Assembly: GCF_004028155.1 (NCBI RefSeq)
Contig: NZ_SBII01000012.1
Location: 1-64,000 of the forward strand
Direction of reading: 5' to 3'
DNA from: Flavobacterium cerinum
GTDB taxonomy: Bacteria; Bacteroidota; Bacteroidia; Flavobacteriales; Flavobacteriaceae
DNA: 64,000 bases
Made by a program: the position numbers and the translations under genes
Shown here: positions 62,393 to 64,000 of the stretch, in pieces
Position numbering within the stretch: the stretch's first letter is position 1
Layout of the letters: each line of letters opens with the position of its first letter
Notes under the pieces: model-generated
Told to the model about the DNA's origin: nothing
The model's database searches: none
Seen by the model: the letters and a program-made list of their open reading frames with translations, nothing else

Positions 62393-62896
62393 TTAAAACT
62401 CAAACAATCCCTTAGGTTCGTCATTAGTAAGCAAAAGGCTTTTTTTGTTACGGTTTATATTGGTGTGGATAATATTCTGTTGATCTTCAAACAACTCAAA
62501 AAGAGTGGTGTTGCTTATTTCCAGAGATTTGATGGCATGCTCTGCCGGGAAAGTATAATAGCAGATAATTATGTCGTCTTCTATTTCCTTTCCTAAAAAT
62601 TTTATGGATTTTTCTTTGCCGTTTATTTTTATGTGCACCTTCTCTATAAAATACTTTTTTAGGTACTCATTCGCATCGGCGGCTTCTGTAGGAGTGCCTA
62701 AATAAAATTTCTTCTTGTACTTTTTCGCAAAAGCAGCTTCAAGATCGTCTATAAAAATGCGGGAAGTCATCTGTACCGTTTTTTTTGCAGGAACATAGTC
62801 CAGCTGAAAAACAGCCACATAGTATTTGTGCACCGCCATAGAAGTTAATGACATTGCAAGCAACAGCAGGAATAAATAGTTTGTTATTTTCCTCAT
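62393..62896 (-). CDS. DUF6702 family secreted protein
   Basis: This 167-residue protein has a signal peptide or N-terminal helix (YLFLLLLAMSLTSMAVHK) and then a small beta-rich domain: YYVAVFQLDYVPAKKTVQMTSRIFIDDLEAAFAKKY and KGLFEF at the end. The family commonly lies just upstream of an M1 metallopeptidase gene, as here, so a helper or substrate role for that peptidase is plausible but not shown. Confidence 0.85.
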   Translation of the reverse strand: MRKITNYLFLLLLAMSLTSMAVHKYYVAVFQLDYVPAKKTVQMTSRIFIDDLEAAFAKKYKKKFYLGTPTEAADANEYLKKYFIEKVHIKINGKEKSIKFLGKEIEDDIIICYYTFPAEHAIKSLEISNTTLFELFEDQQNIIHTNINRNKKSLLLTNDEPKGLFEF

Positions 62897-62901
62897 CGCC
62901 C

Positions 62902-62909
62902 CAAATGTA
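62902..62909 (-). promoter_or_regulatory. -7 promoter element of the DUF6702-M1 operon
   Basis: TACATTTG ends five bases before the ATG, so the transcript should start at or beside the start codon. Confidence 0.45.
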
Positions 62910-62923
62910 ATAAACTTAATGAA

Positions 62924-63715
62924 TTATTTATCCTTTTCAAGATATTCCTTGCTCTTGCCTACAAGATAATCAGTCAGCTCAAATTCTTTTTTTGGATCAA
63001 GGAGCGCATAGCTCTCTTTCCCTTTATCGCAAAAATTAAGGAACAAGCCTATTTCCTCTTTTGGTATTTTAAGCATCTGGGTAAAAAAATAATAGGTAAA
63101 ACGTTCCTTTACCGCCACCGAAAAAGGCTTAGCATCTTTTGTTCCATATATTTCTCCGGCATCTTTTCTTTTGCGTTTTTTAAAGACCAGCTTATAGACC
63201 TCTCCAAAATTCACCCCTGTAAGGGTACTTCCTGTAACACTGGAAGGCAAAGCGGTGTTTACATTCGCTTTTGGGCGGGGTATATCTGTTTCTATTACCT
63301 TATAAGAATCTATCCCCGATGTTATAAGCATTGTTTTTGTTTTCTTACTGTCTTTATCCAGCTGCCCTGTAAGTGTTCTTGGTGTAATAACAACCTCATC
63401 AAGCATGATATAGTTAACATCCAGCCTGATGATCAATGGTTTTTCCAAAACATCTCTTTCCGTTAAAACCAAACGTACCGACCTGTAAGTAACACTCGAA
63501 AAGAAAAGCGTGTCTTTAGGGCGGGCATAAATAGTAAAACCACCTTCTTTATCTGTTACAGCACCTATATTAGAACTTACATTGTATACCGACAAACCTT
63601 CTACTTTTAAAGAATCGGCCACTACCCTTCCGTTTAATATTTGTCTGGATCTGCCCTGGGCTATTGCAACTATAGGCAATATGAACACTAGTAATAACAG
63701 TAATTTAGTTTTCAT
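62924..63715 (-). CDS. Secreted CarboxypepD-regulatory-like domain protein
   Basis: This 263-residue protein has a signal peptide ending VAIAQG and then a carboxypeptidase-regulatory-like beta sandwich (ILNGRVVADSLKVEGLSVYNVSSNIGAVTDKEGGFTIYARPKDTLFFSSVTYR), as found at the N terminus of SusC/TonB-dependent receptors but here without a barrel. The C-terminal helical part has IPKEEIGLFLNFCDKGKESYALLDPKKEFELTDYL. That part matches the gene fragment immediately upstream at the window edge, so the two are tandem paralogs. Its role is unknown. Confidence 0.85.
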   Translation of the reverse strand: MKTKLLLLLVFILPIVAIAQGRSRQILNGRVVADSLKVEGLSVYNVSSNIGAVTDKEGGFTIYARPKDTLFFSSVTYRSVRLVLTERDVLEKPLIIRLDVNYIMLDEVVITPRTLTGQLDKDSKKTKTMLITSGIDSYKVIETDIPRPKANVNTALPSSVTGSTLTGVNFGEVYKLVFKKRKRKDAGEIYGTKDAKPFSVAVKERFTYYFFTQMLKIPKEEIGLFLNFCDKGKESYALLDPKKEFELTDYLVGKSKEYLEKDK

Positions 63716-63724
63716 GGCTTTGAA

Positions 63725-64000
63725 TTATTTTTGGTACTGGTACTGAATATACTTTTTCTTTAAATAAGCGATTAGCTCTTCTTTATTTTTAGGATCTAAC
63801 AAGTAACGTTTTGCTTCGGCATTACAAAAGTTTAGAAACAAACCCAGTTTCGCTTTCGGTATCCCTACAGTCTCAGTAAAAAACGATTCAGGGAAATTTT
63901 CCTGTACTATTTTAGAAAAACTCCTGTGTTCTACAGAAGATACATTCTTGTAAATATCTTCTATAGATTTCGGCTTAGGCCGTATAGCATTGGCGGCCAT
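63725..64000 (-). CDS. Partial paralog of the CarboxypepD-region protein (continues beyond the window)
   Basis: At least 91 residues are visible. The C-terminal part IPKAKLGLFLNFCNAEAKRYLLDPKNKEELIAYL closely matches that of the downstream 263-residue protein. The apparent ATG at 64000 is the last codon in view, so the gene very probably extends to the right and its N-terminal domain is not seen. A 9-base gap to the next gene indicates one operon of tandem duplicates. Confidence 0.75.
   Translation of the reverse strand: MAANAIRPKPKSIEDIYKNVSSVEHRSFSKIVQENFPESFFTETVGIPKAKLGLFLNFCNAEAKRYLLDPKNKEELIAYLKKKYIQYQYQK

Overview
This window looks like chromosome of a Flavobacterium-type member of the Bacteroidota. 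The evidence is the AT-rich base composition, the lack of Shine-Dalgarno sites, many promoters with a TAnnTTTG -7 box, gliding genes gldB/gldC, two secreted proteins with type IX secretion (T9SS) sorting tails, and typical Bacteroidota families (DUF6702, CarboxypepD_reg-like proteins, NamZ/DUF1343). No transposase, integrase, phage gene, CRISPR array or rRNA was seen. The only tRNA is a tRNA-Arg(UCG).

Layout from left to right. (1) 1-6.4 kb: a candidate structured RNA, a LolC/E-like ABC permease divergent from a NamZ-type muramidase, small membrane and cytosolic proteins, a methyltransferase, a DUF2059 protein and queE. (2) 6.4-12.9 kb: an eight-gene leftward operon, exbB-exbD-exbD-tonB-small membrane protein-secreted TonB-domain protein-PstS-like lipoprotein-TPR protein. 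It is a TonB-type energy-transduction module with extra envelope parts and a strong hairpin between exbB and the first exbD. (3) 13-28 kb: an accessory stretch of single genes and short operons. It holds a DMT-family protein, kynurenine 3-monooxygenase, a 52-residue membrane peptide, a JmjC/cupin protein, a very lysine-rich protein, a T9SS cargo protein, AraC, HxlR and WYL regulators, an MFS/phosphoesterase/SUMF1-like operon, a DsbA-like lipoprotein, a decayed stretch at about 25.1-26.1 kb, and a YdeI/RidA pair.

(4) 28-44.6 kb: the division and cell-wall (dcw) cluster, all leftward: mraZ-rsmH-ftsL-ftsI-murE-mraY-murD-ftsW-murG-murC-ftsQ-ftsA-ftsZ, followed by a terminator, a yqeY-like gene and the tRNA. 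Upstream of mraZ is an array of AAAGTGGT units in 10-bp register that I read as the MraZ operator. murF and ddl are not in the cluster. Two intergenic repeat-like inserts interrupt the otherwise tight packing. (5) 44.9-52 kb: an alpha/beta hydrolase, engB, gldC-gldB, nadE, an orphan NarL-type regulator, and a dnaG whose primase zinc finger has lost all four metal ligands. (6) 52-64 kb: an ECF sigma/anti-sigma/outer-membrane-protein operon, a polyprenyl diphosphate synthase, rlmN, a T9SS serine protease, an O-methyltransferase, a PAP2 phosphatase, tatA, an M1 metallopeptidase with its DUF6702 partner, and two tandem related CarboxypepD-region proteins, the second cut by the window edge.

The best candidates for follow-up are the MraZ box array, the zinc-less DnaG, the TonB operon (duplicate free TonB domain plus internal hairpin), the lysine-rich protein, the HxlR-DsbA divergent pair, and a set of promoters placed so close to the ATG that the mRNAs should be leaderless. 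I found no clearly new defence or mobile system. All functional calls rest on recognising families by eye; no database search was run.
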